Shown here one piece after another: positions 46,337 through 57,598 of a stretch of DNA of 64,000 nucleotides. Position numbers and translations under genes: made by a program. Within the stretch, counting starts at the first letter, position 1; each line of letters begins with the position of its first letter. The DNA comes from Periplaneta americana. Lineage: Eukaryota > Arthropoda > Insecta > Blattodea > Blattidae. The stretch covers positions 193,913,543-193,977,542 of the forward strand of contig NC_091119.1 in NCBI RefSeq assembly GCF_040183065.1, given 5' to 3'. The notes beneath the pieces were generated by a model. The model was not told the DNA's origin and searched no databases. It saw only the letters and a list, made by a program, of their open reading frames with translations.

Positions 46337-46776
46337 CAGTGCTCTCATTTTACGAGGAAACTAGATTACAGCGGAAACCCGGTATACACTTCCTGCGTGT
46401 CGTGCTTGCACCTGTAGAGAGCGTGTTTCGTTACCAGCGACAAATCAAGACATTTAGCAACTACAAAATAACTTCGAAACGAAAGATTTTATAGGAATGC
46501 TAGAGTCAGGATATTTACGAGCAAATCTCCGAACACATCTTCTGTGAATATCTTTTTTCACGTAACATTCAACCAAATAAATTTGCTGTTCAACCGTATA
46601 GTTCATTTTCTAATCGATTACTTAATACACAAGCAACAGTCACACACTCGTTCCGGCACAACTCTCAGAAATTGTGAGATGTTTTGTAGAACTGGCTTCC
46701 CACGCTGCGGTCGGGAAAGCAGGAAGTCGGCCGGGGGCGGAATGATGCGAAGGTTTCTCGTGAAATGAGAGCACTG
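46337..46776. mobile_element. 440-bp TIR element
   Basis: The left end CAGTGCTCTCATTTTACGAG and the right end CTCGTGAAATGAGAGCACTG are complementary over about 24 bp. No clear target duplication and no transposase; superfamily unassigned. Confidence 0.65.
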
Positions 46777-46902
46777 TACATCACAAAAAAAAAATAATAA
46801 AACTACCTAAAGATTTGGGCATTAAGTTTCCAGGCCAAAGATTCAAATCACTATGTCGCTGAATCAGAAGTTAAATTAACAGTACATAAGAACAGCATTA
46901 GG

Positions 46903-47142
46903 GATAAAGGTTGGTAATATTGTGATATGAGTAATACTGTGATAGTTCTTTTTGAGAATTTATTACAATTTTAATGAGCGAGAGGAAGATCGGGTTTTTT
47001 GCGTCAATGTATTAAGGGAATGTTCGTGGACAAGTTTCTGCATAAAACCGATCCTTCTCTCGCTCAGTAAAATTGTAATAAATTCTCAAAAAGAACTATC
47101 ACAATATTACTCGTACCACAATATTACCAACCTTTACCCCAT
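46903..47142. repeat. Inverted repeat with ~88-bp arms
   Basis: ATAAAGGTTGGTAATATTGT..., GAGAATTTATTACAATTTTA and GAGCGAGAGGAAGATCGG (46903-46992) are complemented at 47053-47142. The loop is about 60 bp. A MITE is likely. Confidence 0.75.
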
Positions 47143-47594
47143 ATTAGGACCTAATCATAAAATGCGATGTCGATAATAATTTTATTAAATCAATCATTTC
47201 ACTTCTATTTACTAATTTCACATTCTTGCTGTTTGCCTTACGTTCTAATTTGTATCCCATTTCATCAAACTAATGAATGTACAAGTAATCGGAAAAAAGG
47301 AGCAAAGTAAAACAGCGGTCATCAGCACAGTGCACCCTCGAACTATCGTCTCTTACCCGCGGATAAGAGAAGCACTACGTGCTTCCGTGGCTGCTGGCGG
47401 GTGTGCTGTCTCTCTCCCTTCTGCACAACGGAGCATATTTCGTTGCATTCCTTACCCTTTACCCTTTTCAGCGAGTGCTGACGACCACTGATATAAAGCA
47501 TCAGGAAAACTTGAAAGAATGAACTCTCCTTCCTATGGGTTCACCTAACGAGCATGAAGAACTCATAGGAAAAATCAAAACGCAAAATTAACAA

Positions 47595-48075
47595 TAGGTA
47601 CGAAACACAAAAGACACACAACAAAGGCACAAAACATACAAAGAAACACACGACAAGGGCGCGAAACTGACAACGAACACACAACAAAGGCATAAAACAT
47701 ACAATGAACACAAAAGAAAGCATAAAACATACAATGAACACAAAAGAAGGCATAAAACATACAATGAACACAAAAGAAGGCACAAAATATATAATGAACA
47801 CAAAAGAAGGCACAAAATATATAATGAACACACAACAAAGGCACAAAACATACAACAAACACACAACAACGGTACAATACATACAAGGAACACACAACAA
47901 GGCACAAAACATACAACTAACACTCAACAAAGATACAAAATATGCAACGAACACACAAAAAAAGACACAAAACATACAAAGTACACAAAAGATTCACAAA
48001 ACATAGGCACAAAACACAAAAAAGCACACTCACAATACACAAGCAGTATAGAAATCATAGGTACAAAATAATTAA
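47595..48075. repeat. ~30-bp degenerate minisatellite
   Basis: Units like ACACAAAAGAAGGCATAAAA + CATACAATGA, best preserved at 47700-47830 and diverged outside. It generates Cys/Phe-rich minus-strand and Asn/Thr-rich plus-strand frames that are not genes. Confidence 0.88.
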
Positions 48076-48340
48076 CAATGGACAATATAATATAGCCAAC
48101 AACTGAGTAAGACGGGGAACATGATATTAACAGTTCGCCATCTCTGAACAGAGCTAAATAATTTGTGACGTCACATAGTTTTCATCTACTTCACGAAAAT
48201 ACAGATTGAACATGTTGAATAATTCGATTAAATGTCTTATCACTAATTTTGAATTGTAGATTCTTCACTACTTAGAAATATAAAATGTAATGCTCATAAA
48301 TCATTCCCATATTAAATACTCGTTTACGATCTAATTTCAG

Positions 48341-48405
48341 TTGTGGAACTTATTCCTGAACCAGAAGGTCATGCGGAACCCGAACCTGAGATCCAGTTTG
48401 TTACG
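48341..48405 (+). CDS. DNAH10: Dynein heavy chain exon 3 (residues 288-309)
   Basis: The acceptor CTAATTTCAG at 48340 precedes TTGTGGAACTTATTCC and the donor ACG|GTAACT is at 48405. It encodes VELIPEPEGHAEPEPEIQFV plus Thr. Phase 1 at entry, phase 0 at exit. At only 65 bases it is too short for a stand-alone call, but it fits exactly between its neighbours' phases. Confidence 0.8.
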
Positions 48406-48540
48406 GTAACTATATCAACCTGCAGTCTGTCAGCTCACCATAAATATTACTTTGCAAAGCCATCGAACAATAAAAATCTGTGAATATTTTTTTCTAGAAC
48501 ACGATGTATGACTTATACTCGTAATTTCATTTGTTCGCAG

Positions 48541-48771
48541 AGGATCGTAGAAAAGGTAGTTCAAGCACCTATGCTGCATGGTTACTTCGGGTCCATTCCC
48601 CGTGAAGAAATGGTTAAGAACAGGAGATACATCTATTTCCTTCGGACGAATGAAGAGGGCATTCCTCTTCTGGAGTCAAATGAGGACGCCATAGCGGAAA
48701 TGCCTACATATATTATAGCAGGTTCCTGCACAGGGCTTTTCCTACATCATTGCCAAAAAATGCTCAGAGTT
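48541..48771 (+). CDS. DNAH10: Dynein heavy chain exon 4 (residues 310-386)
   Basis: Acceptor TTGTTCGCAG, donor GTT|GTAAGT, 77 codons, phase 0 at both ends. It contains RRYIYFLRTNEEGIPLLESN and MPTYIIAGSCTGLFLHHCQK, corresponding to the conserved FFLR motif and the following tail segment of axonemal heavy chains. Confidence 0.92.
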
Positions 48772-49877
48772 GTAAGTAATTATTTATTTACTTAATATTT
48801 TTTTTAAATCTGATTTTAAAAACTGACTACGTACTTCTGTATAGTAATCAATGAATTCAAGCATGCACAGAGTTTACAATGAAGTGTCCTGAGTTCAGAT
48901 TCTATTTCTTAATTAGATTACTGTCCGTTCGTTTATAAGAGACACAGGACAGAAGTATTTATGCTAATTATTTGAATTCAATTTGGGTCTGGTGTATACT
49001 CGAAGATATCCCATACGAGACCACTTATAGCACTCAATTTTGGATGTATGTATTGGGACTCGGAATTCTCCTCCCTTCTTCCAAAATCGAAAAGTTCATG
49101 TTTGTTCGCCTATACTGCGATTGTAATGGAAGGCATTTTGATCACCCGCTATGATACTGCGGCAATAAACATTCAGGTGGTCAGGAATGACAAATTTATT
49201 TGATACATTCTCTCTGTCATATCTCTGTAACTAAATTGTATAGACAACTAGTTCATATGAAATTTTTTATTTGTTTTTAAGTGTGTAACACGATGCACAT
49301 TTTAAGGTACGCAATAACAGGACACTCTAAATGTAAAATACAGTTAGACCTATGCAATATGAAGAGGTGGATTCCAAAGTGTCCTAAGTCCTTTTTCAAA
49401 GAATTTAACTTGTTTTATTCACGTTTTAATTTATCCTTTTCAAGCTCATATACAGGATAAAAGGTAATCATTGAACCAAAATGAAACTGGTAATAAATCA
49501 CAAGGAGATATTTGAAAAATCTAAGTACGTTTTTTTCGTAACATTCACCGTTTTAGAGGAAATCTTTATGTTTCTATGAAACATTTGGCAACATCACGGC
49601 TACTGCAATAACTTTAGCAAGTGCGCTACGTTGCAAGATTTGTTTTAACGATTTTCGCAATTATTAAATTTAAATTCATGGCTAAGCTGTTAAATTTGCA
49701 AAAGAAAAAAAAAGATTCACGGCACTAATTACTGATACTATTTTTGCTTATCTGCATGTACAGCATTCAACCATTTCTCTCGGGCGATTACCACAATAGA
49801 GCGCTGCAAACATTAGGCAAAGACTATTTTCATTCCTGCTGTTCATCGAAGGAAACATGTAATAAAAGTTTTGTTAT
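48772..49877. other. Dynein intron, no feature recognised
   Basis: Short open frames without domains. No repeat family assigned before the TIR element at 49879. Confidence 0.4.
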
Positions 49878-49878
49878 A

Positions 49879-50678
49879 AGGTGGGTGCTCCTGTTATGGC
49901 CATGTTCCTGGTATGTCACTTGATCGTTTTCCATCCAGTCAGGTTGAGCAATATGGCGTCAGTTGCCTATTTTGCGGTTTTCATGTGACCTCTTCTTATT
50001 TTTCTCTGGTAAGTCTCCTTTGTTTTATGCGTGTTTTTCAAATACTTGTTTCATGAAAACTATCGTACTCCATTCAGTTTTTAATGTTCTGTTGATTGGT
50101 GTTGTCGTTGATGGCGTATCTTTTACGAGTTGTTCATAATCAAACGATTTTCGTGAAAGCTTACCTGCTCCTGATATGGCCATATCAAATGTACCATGGC
50201 CATATCAAGTTCATTTCACTTTTATTTTTTCACCTGACAAATTTACATGCCTTATAGCTGGGATTACGCAAAAGTTTTGTATTTTAAGAAAAACAACTTA
50301 ATTTTTGATGGAAATACCTGTTTTGACTACACTTTTGAATTATAAAAAAGATTATTAAGTGTCATATTTATTCATTTGACACCAAAATTATTTAATTTTA
50401 GCACAACTGTGCTATCAAACTGAAAACAATCACGATTTGTAGAACATGGAACAAGGGTGGCCCATATCATGTGCACATGTTCCTAGGCCACTAGGTAGAC
50501 TTATGGAATTTGGGACTTTTTGGACAATTAAAGCTATTTTTATGGGGACAGGAAATTGTTTTAAGAAAGTCCATTAGGCTGAGAACGAGTAAGGAAAAAG
50601 TGGTCTACATTTTTTTTCCAAAATGGCGGCTAGAAAAATTCTCAAACCTTAGCATGGCCATATCAGGGACACCTACCT
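49879..50678. mobile_element. 800-bp TIR element flanked by TA
   Basis: Left AGGTGGGTGCTCCTGTTATG (then GCCAT) and the right complement of AGGTAGGTGTCCCTGATATG; TA outside at 49877-49878 and 50679-50680. Additional ATGGCCATATCA motifs are subterminal. No transposase frame recognised. Confidence 0.75.
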
Positions 50679-50982
50679 TATTTAACATGTAGAATCACCT
50701 CTAAAATTTTGCGGCATCGGTCTCCTTCAATCCCGCATAACTGTGTATGTTTATTTAAGAGACTCGCTTAAGTCTTGACTTAGATCCATTTGAAAAAAAA
50801 AAAAAAAACATATGCAGACACTAAGGGCGACAGATTTATATTATCACTTTTGTTATCTTTCTCATAACTTGCCATTTAGACTTAGGCCAGTTTGTCATCC
50901 ACTTCTTCGTAAGTGTGATGTGGGTTTTAAACCGTGTATGGAAATGAGGATATCAGAACATTAACCATTGTTGTAATTTCAG

Positions 50983-51278
50983 GCGTTTATTCCACTTGTA
51001 CAAGTTCAATTTCGGGAACCTATGGCGTGCAGTGACATTCGAGAGGATGCAGTTTCTTCAGGGAGTATGAGTATGCTTTCCACCTCTTCCGTGTCGTTCA
51101 AGAAACCCTCAGACTACCGCAGTCTGTCAGTCGTGCTCACCAAAGACATCTCAAGCAGGCAGTCGGAGTTACAGCTCATCAAGATGCGAAAAGAACACAG
51201 CAGAGACGACCCTGCAAGTACCCCAATCAAGACAGAGCTGCTCGACGAAACTAACCGTCTAGTCAACGTTGTTGATTG
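50983..51278 (+). CDS. DNAH10: Dynein heavy chain exon 5 (residues 387-484)
   Basis: The acceptor TGTAATTTCAG at 50982 opens the frame AFIPLVQVQFREPMACSDIR. It continues through a Ser-rich variable stretch (SSGSMSMLSTSSVSFKK) to LLDETNRLVNVVD and the donor GATTG|GTAAGA. It leaves in phase 2. Confidence 0.9.
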
Positions 51279-51544
51279 GTAAGACTGAACATTATTGTAA
51301 TTTCAACAGAGTTGAATTCATTAACTTAGAATTTGCAGATCGTTCACATGTCCTTTCACAATGTTGTTGCTGGAAAACAGAACCGATGATGGAAAACGAT
51401 GGTCTTTTGACCATACGTGCTTTACAAAACCGATCCTACTTTGTAGGTTTCTCTCTCCTTACGTAAGTCTACGATTAATATCCAACCATCCTCCACAAAA
51501 CACTCAGATTAATAAGCAAGTGGTCCATACAAAACACATTCTAT

Positions 51545-51728
51545 CTTACTTACTTACTTATGGCTTTTAAGGAACCCGGAGGTTCATTGCCTCCCTCCTA
51601 TAAGCCCGCCATCAATCCCATCCTGAGCAAAATTAAACCAGTCTCTATCATCATAACCCACCTCCTTCAAATCCATTTTAATTTTATCCTCCCATCTACC
51701 TCTCGGCCTCCCCTCGGCCTCCCCCAAT
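51545..51728 (-). mobile_element. LINE family A 3' end, minus strand
   Basis: Starts with (CTTA)n, the complement of the (TAAG)n tail, then GGCTTTTAAGGAACCCGGAG and the C-terminal coding region in reverse to about 51725. Confidence 0.85.
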
Positions 51729-51861
51729 TAATTATGATACTTAATCACTCATTTAAAGTTTGTGTGACTGCAACCTGTGTATATTTTTGTGAGGCTTTAC
51801 TTTGTTTATAGTGTTTTTTCTCTCTCTCTTTATTTCTTGTGTAGCTTTACTTTCTGTTTTT

Positions 51862-52160
51862 ATGATCATGGACCTCCTAAATACTACAACCGCAGAACTT
51901 GTCTACAGAAAAGAAGATCCCCCTACTTTCATTCATTATTCTGGTTCTGGTACAAATCCAGACTTCTTACTAGTAACATCAGATATCCATCACGAAACCA
52001 AGAAAAAAATAATTGAAGACCCTGGATCTGGCCATAGAGTCATCATCGCTTCTATCCATCTCCACCAAATCCGAAGAAAAGAACCCTACAATAACAAAAC
52101 AACATGGAACTTTAAGAAAGCGAATTGGAAACTATTTACAACAGAACTCAACAAATACCT
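51862..52160 (+). pseudogene. LINE family E endonuclease fragment
   Basis: The frame encodes MDLLNTTTAELVYRKEDPPT, HYSGSGTNPDFLLVTSDIHH, DPGSGHRVIIASI and TTWNFKKANWKLF. This is the C-terminal half of an APE-type endonuclease, the SGSGTNPDxxL segment containing the NPD-type motif. The flanking AGCTTTACTTT repeats suggest a separate insertion. It lacks a LINE 3' end, so it may be a broken piece. Confidence 0.7.
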
Positions 52161-52182
52161 CAAGCTTTACTTTGTATATAGT

Positions 52183-52577
52183 GACCTGTTACTAAATCTA
52201 CGTATTACTCTGTGAAAAGATTTATTAAATTTACATACTTAGACTTCACCAAACAAAATTTGATAACACAATCTCAAGGGAAAAAATGGAACTCTCTGCA
52301 TTAAAATCCACAGTTAATTCCCGATTTACCACGAAAATCGTCTGTAGCTGCATTTAGATTGGCAACTGGCCATGATTGTTTGGCCAAACACCTGCATAGA
52401 ATTGGAATATATCAGTTCCCTAACTGCCCATTGTGCAACTCAAACCAAGAAATGGATTCGGAACACCTCAAAATCTGTGCTTCAGTGGCTGGCCATGATA
52501 ATATCTTTGAAAAATATTGGAGTGCAAGAGGTCAAATGACTTTATTGTCAAACGCCTGGCATTAGAAAACAACAACA
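52183..52577 (+). pseudogene. LINE family E 3' fragment with 14-bp target duplication
   Basis: Encodes in broken frames AAFRLATGHDCLAKHLHRIG, CPLCNSNQEMDSEHLKIC (a Cys/His knuckle) and the ending MTLLSNAWH, then GAAAACAACAACA. It is closely related to the longer copy at 61114-62049. Confidence 0.88.
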
Positions 52578-52674
52578 ACTTTGTATATAGTTTTTTTTCT
52601 GTTTATTTCTATTATTGTATTTGTATTCCTGGTGTTGTGGAAGAGAAGGCCTGATGGCCTTAACTACAACAGTA

Positions 52675-52717
<43 letters not shown>

Positions 52718-52723
52718 ATAGAG

Positions 52724-52835
52724 GTCTTTTTCCCTCCGGTCTTCCAACTAACACTCTATGTGCATTTCTGGATTCGCCCATACGTGCTACATGTTTTGCC
52801 CATTTCAAACGTTTGGATTTAATGAGCATTTTTAT
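52724..52835 (-). pseudogene. LINE family A short fragment, minus strand
   Basis: The minus strand encodes KRLKWAKHVARMGESRNAHR and VLVGRPEGKRP. It provides an uninterrupted paralogue for the octamer comparison at 2670. Confidence 0.85.
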
Positions 52836-52925
52836 AATGACAACGGGAGAAAATTTCTAATGCTGTTTAAGGAATGTAGTATGGAAAGCTGTTTTTTTAT
52901 ATGTGTTACTTGGGTATTTATTAAT

Positions 52926-53173
52926 GAGGCGTTCAGAAGTCAACATGATTAACTCCTTTTCCAAAGATTTTGAGATATTTAAGGTTAAAGTTGAATACAC
53001 ACAATTGATTCTGTGTTGTAGTCAAGAATAATATTGCATTCTGTGGGCTTTTTACTGAACTATGGAGTTAATCACTTTGACCAATGAAAATATGGTCAAT
53101 TTAATACAATGCCAACTTAGAAACTCTGAAATAACCAAAAGTGGAGTTAATCATGTTGATTTCTGAACGCCTC
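52926..53173. mobile_element. 248-bp MITE with ~33-bp TIRs
   Basis: Left GAGGCGTTCAGAAGTCAACA followed by TGATTAACTCC; the right end is the near-exact complement ending CTGAACGCCTC. Flanks are ATTAAT and ATTATT. It lies 118 bp upstream of dynein exon 6. Confidence 0.82.
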
Positions 53174-53291
53174 ATTATTTATGTCACTTCGTAAAATGTA
53201 GCCTATGTGAGACGTTATCTCTCTAAAGGGTCATGAACATTATACGTCACTACTGAGATTGTCATACTAAAATGTTACTTTCTCAACACAG

Positions 53292-53472
53292 GACAATTCG
53301 ACACTTGAAAGGGGACATAAAACTTCCTATTCCTCATATTCCGGGACTATACAAAGAAGATGTTAGTAAAGAGTCTTTGGCCAAGGACCCTAAGCTCGTA
53401 AACCAACTGGAGGAGCTCGTAATGTCTTGGGAAAGACACATCACTAAAATCAGTGACACATATTTGGCGAAG
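53292..53472 (+). CDS. DNAH10: Dynein heavy chain exon 6 (residues 485-545)
   Basis: The acceptor CTCAACACAG and the first base G complete the Trp codon split after exon 5. The sequence TIRHLKGDIKLPIPHIPGLY, then LAKDPKLVNQLEELVMSWER, matches the conserved LxGxIxLxxP and W-containing linker of heavy-chain tails. Donor AAG|GTACGA; phase 0 at exit. Confidence 0.93.
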
Positions 53473-53718
53473 GTACGAATAGTAAATCAAAGCACTTTGG
53501 TATAGTATTTTATTTCAGTTAAGCATTGTGGGAAGAACAATGTCTTAATTTCTAAAATATACGTATCCCAAAATATTATTTATGTTAAACAATGACATTG
53601 CGAATTTATATATTGTATCTTTATTTTGTATACAAAATAAAATATAATATAGCCTAATTAATATGTCCTTAATTTCTGAGATATAATTTCTCAAGTCATA
53701 TTAAAAAGAAACTGGGGA

Positions 53719-54086
53719 CTGTGCTCCAACCACGAGAAAGTCTCTGCCGGATGAGACGAAGGGGAGTGATGCTGTGAATGAATGTTGATGTCATAAGATG
53801 TCATAAGGTCACACACGTGGGTACTCTTATCTCTATTGGCTAGCTCTCACAGCACAAACCATAACATTGATACAGACGTCATATTGATACTACCCTAGTT
53901 ACAAAATTAGATCACAGTTAATCTCCTGGTCTTTTAATCTCTTCATACAGGAAATAACATATGCAGGAGAGCGCATGGTTTTTAAACTGGCGTTATAACG
54001 GTAATATTATTTATCTACTTCGTTCCAATAGATGACGCAATAGTAAGCACATTCCTTTCAAGGTTGATCTCTGGGTTGGATAACAG
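53719..54086. mobile_element. ~366-bp MITE, copy 1
   Basis: The ends CTGTGCTCCAACCACGAGA and TCTCTGGGTTGGATAACAG are imperfect inverted repeats. A closely similar copy lies at 57599-57964 in the same orientation, two introns downstream. No coding potential. Confidence 0.8.
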
Positions 54087-54584
54087 TATGACATAAACTG
54101 GCGTACAGGGCTCAAGAGGTAAAAAATCTTCGAATATAAATTAAATTACATGACGTATATATCGATTCTTTGTATGAACAATAGAGAGATAAATTTTTGC
54201 TGACGATGACACCCCAATGGGTTAAGACTGTTAACAAGGGAATTCCCTATTTATCGTCAGTTCTCTCTGAAGTTCAAATGAAAGCACGCATAGTCATGAA
54301 ATTACGTGAAATGTGTGTCAGGATAGCTTCACATCAATGTACAATTCTTATATCATTTTGTCTCTGCCTCTGTGTAACGTCATATTTGCGGTGGGGAGGA
54401 AAATAGATGGCAGAAAGGTTGTAATACTTTTTAATACTTTAACGTCCACGAATAAGATAAGCCACTTGAAATTTAACAGTCATTGACCACCAGAGATGAA
54501 ATTTAAGATCTGTAGAACATTGGGTGTATAAGTACCAAGAGGTGTGTTTTTGTTTTGCTGAACTTCAAGACAATGCTAACGTGT
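54087..54584. other. Dynein intron, no feature recognised
   Basis: A 69-codon frame (54197-54406) has no domain. Confidence 0.4.
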
Positions 54585-54720
54585 GACTGTAGTCTATATA
54601 TATTTTCATTGGTTTTACTTGGTTTATAGTTTGATTTTTTCTATTATTTTATTTTATTTCTGGTGACGTAGAAGAGATGGCCTAGTGGCCTTAACTACAC
54701 CGGAGTAAATAAATAAAAAT
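54585..54720 (+). mobile_element. LINE family C 3' UTR
   Basis: Contains TTTTACTTGGTTTATAG, then GAGATGGCCTAGTGGCCTTA and an (AAAT)n tail, as at 52592-52722. Confidence 0.7.
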
Positions 54721-55059
54721 AAAAAATATAGCCTATATAGTTAAATTAGAAAAACAGTTAAACGCAAAGCTCATAATGCAATTCTCGGTGCCTGGTCTAC
54801 AGCTGTTTTAAATTGAGTTAACCCTGGTAGGCATTAATTAATTCTTATAAGTGACGCTATGTAAAGAATCATCTTTATGAACGAGGTTGTCTATAGTTGA
54901 GTTTCCGAGATTTCCGAAAAGTCTAACAACCAGCTTAATTAAAAATAAAAGCAAAAATGAAAAGTTAGTACTGAATAATTAGCAAAGTAACATATTTAGC
55001 ATGATCTGTAGTATGATCCAAAGCCCCGACTTCCCATTGTGTGTGAGTCCTTATATGCT

Positions 55060-55625
55060 CGATCACTATGGCCTACAATTAAAAGTACGTATCTCGATCA
55101 CAATGACCTCATACAATACCAGATGAAACTATATAAAGTAATCACATACTTAAAATACGACATTTGGTCCAGGGAACATTCGTGTTTGATAGAAGGATAT
55201 ATCGTTTAACATGTTTCTTAATTGAAATTGTATTTAAATAATTAAAATGTGGCCATTTTAGTACAGAGAGAACTCATTTGGTGCAAGGATAATTCCCTTA
55301 ACATGTTTTTAATTGCTATTATATTCAAATAAATTAGGATGATTTGATTCAGGGAACATCCGTTTTTGTGCAAATATAATTCGTTTAACATTTTTCCAAA
55401 TTAGTCTTGAATGCACCCTTTAATAAATCACACCAAATTAATGTCAATATGGAGTGGATTGTACGAAGATAATTTTTTATGTTGGTCTCACTATGCATCT
55501 TTTTTTTTCTTTGTTAAGTTTATTTATAAACTCTTTAATATCTATGGTCATGTCGCGTGTTTAGAATATGTGGGTATAGCATTAGGCCCTTTTTACTCTT
55601 ATTGAGTTCTTGTTTCTATTGTATG
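55060..55625 (-). repeat. Inverted partner of the repeat at 40935-41490
   Basis: Reverse complement of the dispersed repeat in dynein intron 1: AATAAATCACACCAAATTAA, TCTTGAATGCACCCTTTAAT and the TTGAGTTCTTGTTTCTATTG end all find counterparts. It also has three internal ~85-bp units. It ends about 42 bp upstream of exon 7. Confidence 0.65.
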
Positions 55626-55667
55626 TTGTAAGTGGCAGTCAATATCAACAGACTGGTTGTGTTTCAG

Positions 55668-55907
55668 AAACCTGCAGGTGAGGGTCCCATCCCAATGTAC
55701 GACTACTGGCACGAGAGAGAGTCTGCTTTGGGTATTCTTGTGGAACAGCTGAAATCCCCCGATGTAGCCCACGTATTCGACATTCTCTATGAAAGCGGAT
55801 CCCAGATTGCTGAAGGGTTTACCTTCTTCAAAGACGAGTTGCTCAAAAACTACTTCCAAGCTCGCGACAATGTCAGTTTTCTCTTCACCATACTCCGGCA
55901 CTGCGAG
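55668..55907 (+). CDS. DNAH10: Dynein heavy chain exon 7 (residues 546-625)
   Basis: Acceptor TTGTGTTTCAG at 55667, donor GAG|GTAAAT at 55907, 80 codons, phase 0. It encodes GEGPIPMYDYWHERESALGI, EQLKSPDVAHVFDILYES and NYFQARDNVSFLFTILRHCE. The ExxWxxRxxxLxxLxEQL pattern followed by an A-x-DNVxFL segment is diagnostic for axonemal heavy-chain tails. Confidence 0.94.
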
Positions 55908-56409
55908 GTAAATAATATGTCAATATCTATATTGCCACAAAACGACAACATTACCACTTTCATCTCACTATACATCATCATCGTACATCATCTCCCTTTC
56001 CATGTTGGTATTGGTAAGAAAAAAAGAAGACGTTGAAGCTTGTAAAAAAGTAGTTAGAGAAAAAAATGAAATATAAAAATAACGACGTCATATAATGAAT
56101 ACAGTAATGAATGTTATATGAGGTAGGGTTGACTGGGCTAATTTCGTGATATTTCTTTTTAAGTTTACCACGAAATTATACTAGCGACGAGTGTAATTTT
56201 GATGGTATAGTATAAATGACAGAAAATGTACTTTAACATAGATTTGGTTCACTGAGCTCTTGCTGTAACGTGAGCGGATTTTTTGGAAATTACTTGAAGA
56301 GTTGTGAGATCTATAGCTCTGAATTTGTGAGCCAATACACCATCCAATTTCCTTTGTTAAACGAAGAGTTTTGCTGTGTTTTGTGGTCCAGATTGTTTTC
56401 AATGGTAAG

Positions 56410-56800
56410 TACTGATATTGTATACTTCTCTTCTTCTTCTTCCTATCAAGGATGGGTAAATCCCGTTTGTGGCCGACCAACATCTCGTCTGCCTTGGGGT
56501 TGATAAAACATGCTTGCCGTGGGAAACGATCAGGGGGCATCCGTTGTACATGCATATACCATTGTTGTTGATAGGTATGAATTTCTTCGACCATATTTGT
56601 TGTTTTAAGTTCTTTCCTTATGTCTTCACTTCTCATTCTATCCCTTAATGTGACTCCCAGGGTGTGTCTTAGGAACCTCATTTCTGATGCTTCTATTCTT
56701 TTACGATCTTGTTGTCTTAGCACCCATGTTTCACTTCCATAGCGAATGGCCGGTTTTGATATAGTGTTATGCATCCTGATTTTTAGATCTTGTCTCATAT
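56410..56800 (-). pseudogene. LINE family B-like C-terminal fragment, minus strand
   Basis: The minus-strand frame from 56798 reads KPAIRYGSETWVLRQQDRKR, EASEMRFLRHTLGVTLRDRM, then RMPPDRFPRQA. It is related to family B (YGSESW, MRFLRR). It ends in unrelated sequence after about 56450. Confidence 0.82.
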
Positions 56801-57060
56801 TCTTTCCGAAATACCTGTTTATACATCCATTTGATTTATTGTATACTTCTTGGAGAAAAATATAAACTTATCAATGCACTGATTATAAAACACTGCCTTA
56901 ACCTGGCAGGTTATCTCATTCCACTAGGCCTATTTTTCTCTTTAAAATATTTCAATGTTGTAACAACACTCTCAGATGAAAGAAATATCAAAAGCATGTA
57001 ACGTAAAATATTTGTGTGTGTATTCATAGCATCTCTGATATATTGTCGTGCTTGCTGCAG

Positions 57061-57540
57061 ATGTCACATAATCCCAGTGTCAAATATGGAAAGAAATACA
57101 ATATAAATGATATGAAAGAAGCAATTGATTGTGTTTAAAGCAAAGGAAAATTGCCGCAGAGAAACATTGTCTTTTTCTTGGCAAGTTTGACGAGGATCAG
57201 AAAGGAACCAAAGCAGCAGATAATGATAATTATATTTCCGGCCTCTCAAGTGAGTGAAAAGAGGTAGACAACGAACAGCATCATCTTCAGGAGCCAAACA
57301 AAGAAGATCTGTGCTTAAAGAAGAGCCGAATGATAAGCACAGTGATTTGTTGTGATCTTGCTGACGAATTTTCGAGGACGACAAGCATAGTGAAAGATAG
57401 ATTCAGTGCGTCAGTTGTGATGAGTGGTTTCATGAAATGTGTGAAGGATTTTCAAAATACCGGAAGAACTTTAATTGTTTGGGTTGTAGGTATGAATCTG
57501 ACTGAGAAATTTAAAATTAGACAATATGCCTAAATATTTT
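57061..57540 (+). pseudogene. pogo/Tigger-like transposase remnant with PHD-type C-terminus
   Basis: The 5' part reads VKYGKKYNINDMKEAIDCV, similar to the N-terminal helix-turn-helix of pogo-type transposases. After stops and an apparent large internal deletion, the frame starting near 57410 reads IQCVSCDEWFHEMCEGF and FNCLGCRYESD, a Cys/His arrangement like the PHD-type finger found at the C-terminus of some pogo-derived proteins. The DDE core is missing. Confidence 0.55.
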
Positions 57541-57598
57541 GAATTTAAGGACTATCAGGAAAATACCCTTGTAGGCATACTATCACAAAGTTATACTA

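Larger units (their letters stand above)
51765..52722 (+). mobile_element. LINE C 3' UTR carrying two LINE E fragments
   Basis: 51765-51850 and 52592-52722 are parts of one LINE C 3' UTR, which ends in GAGAAGGCCTGATGGCCTTA and (AAAT)n (52670-52722). Between them sit a LINE E endonuclease fragment (about 51862-52160) and a LINE E 3' fragment (52183-52577). The last is flanked by a 14-bp duplication ACTTTGTATATAGT (52169-52182, 52578-52591). Confidence 0.7.

Noticed and set aside
47541-47975. Cys/Phe-rich minus-strand open frames of 110-144 codons
   Set aside because: They are translations of the ~30-bp minisatellite, open in several frames at once.
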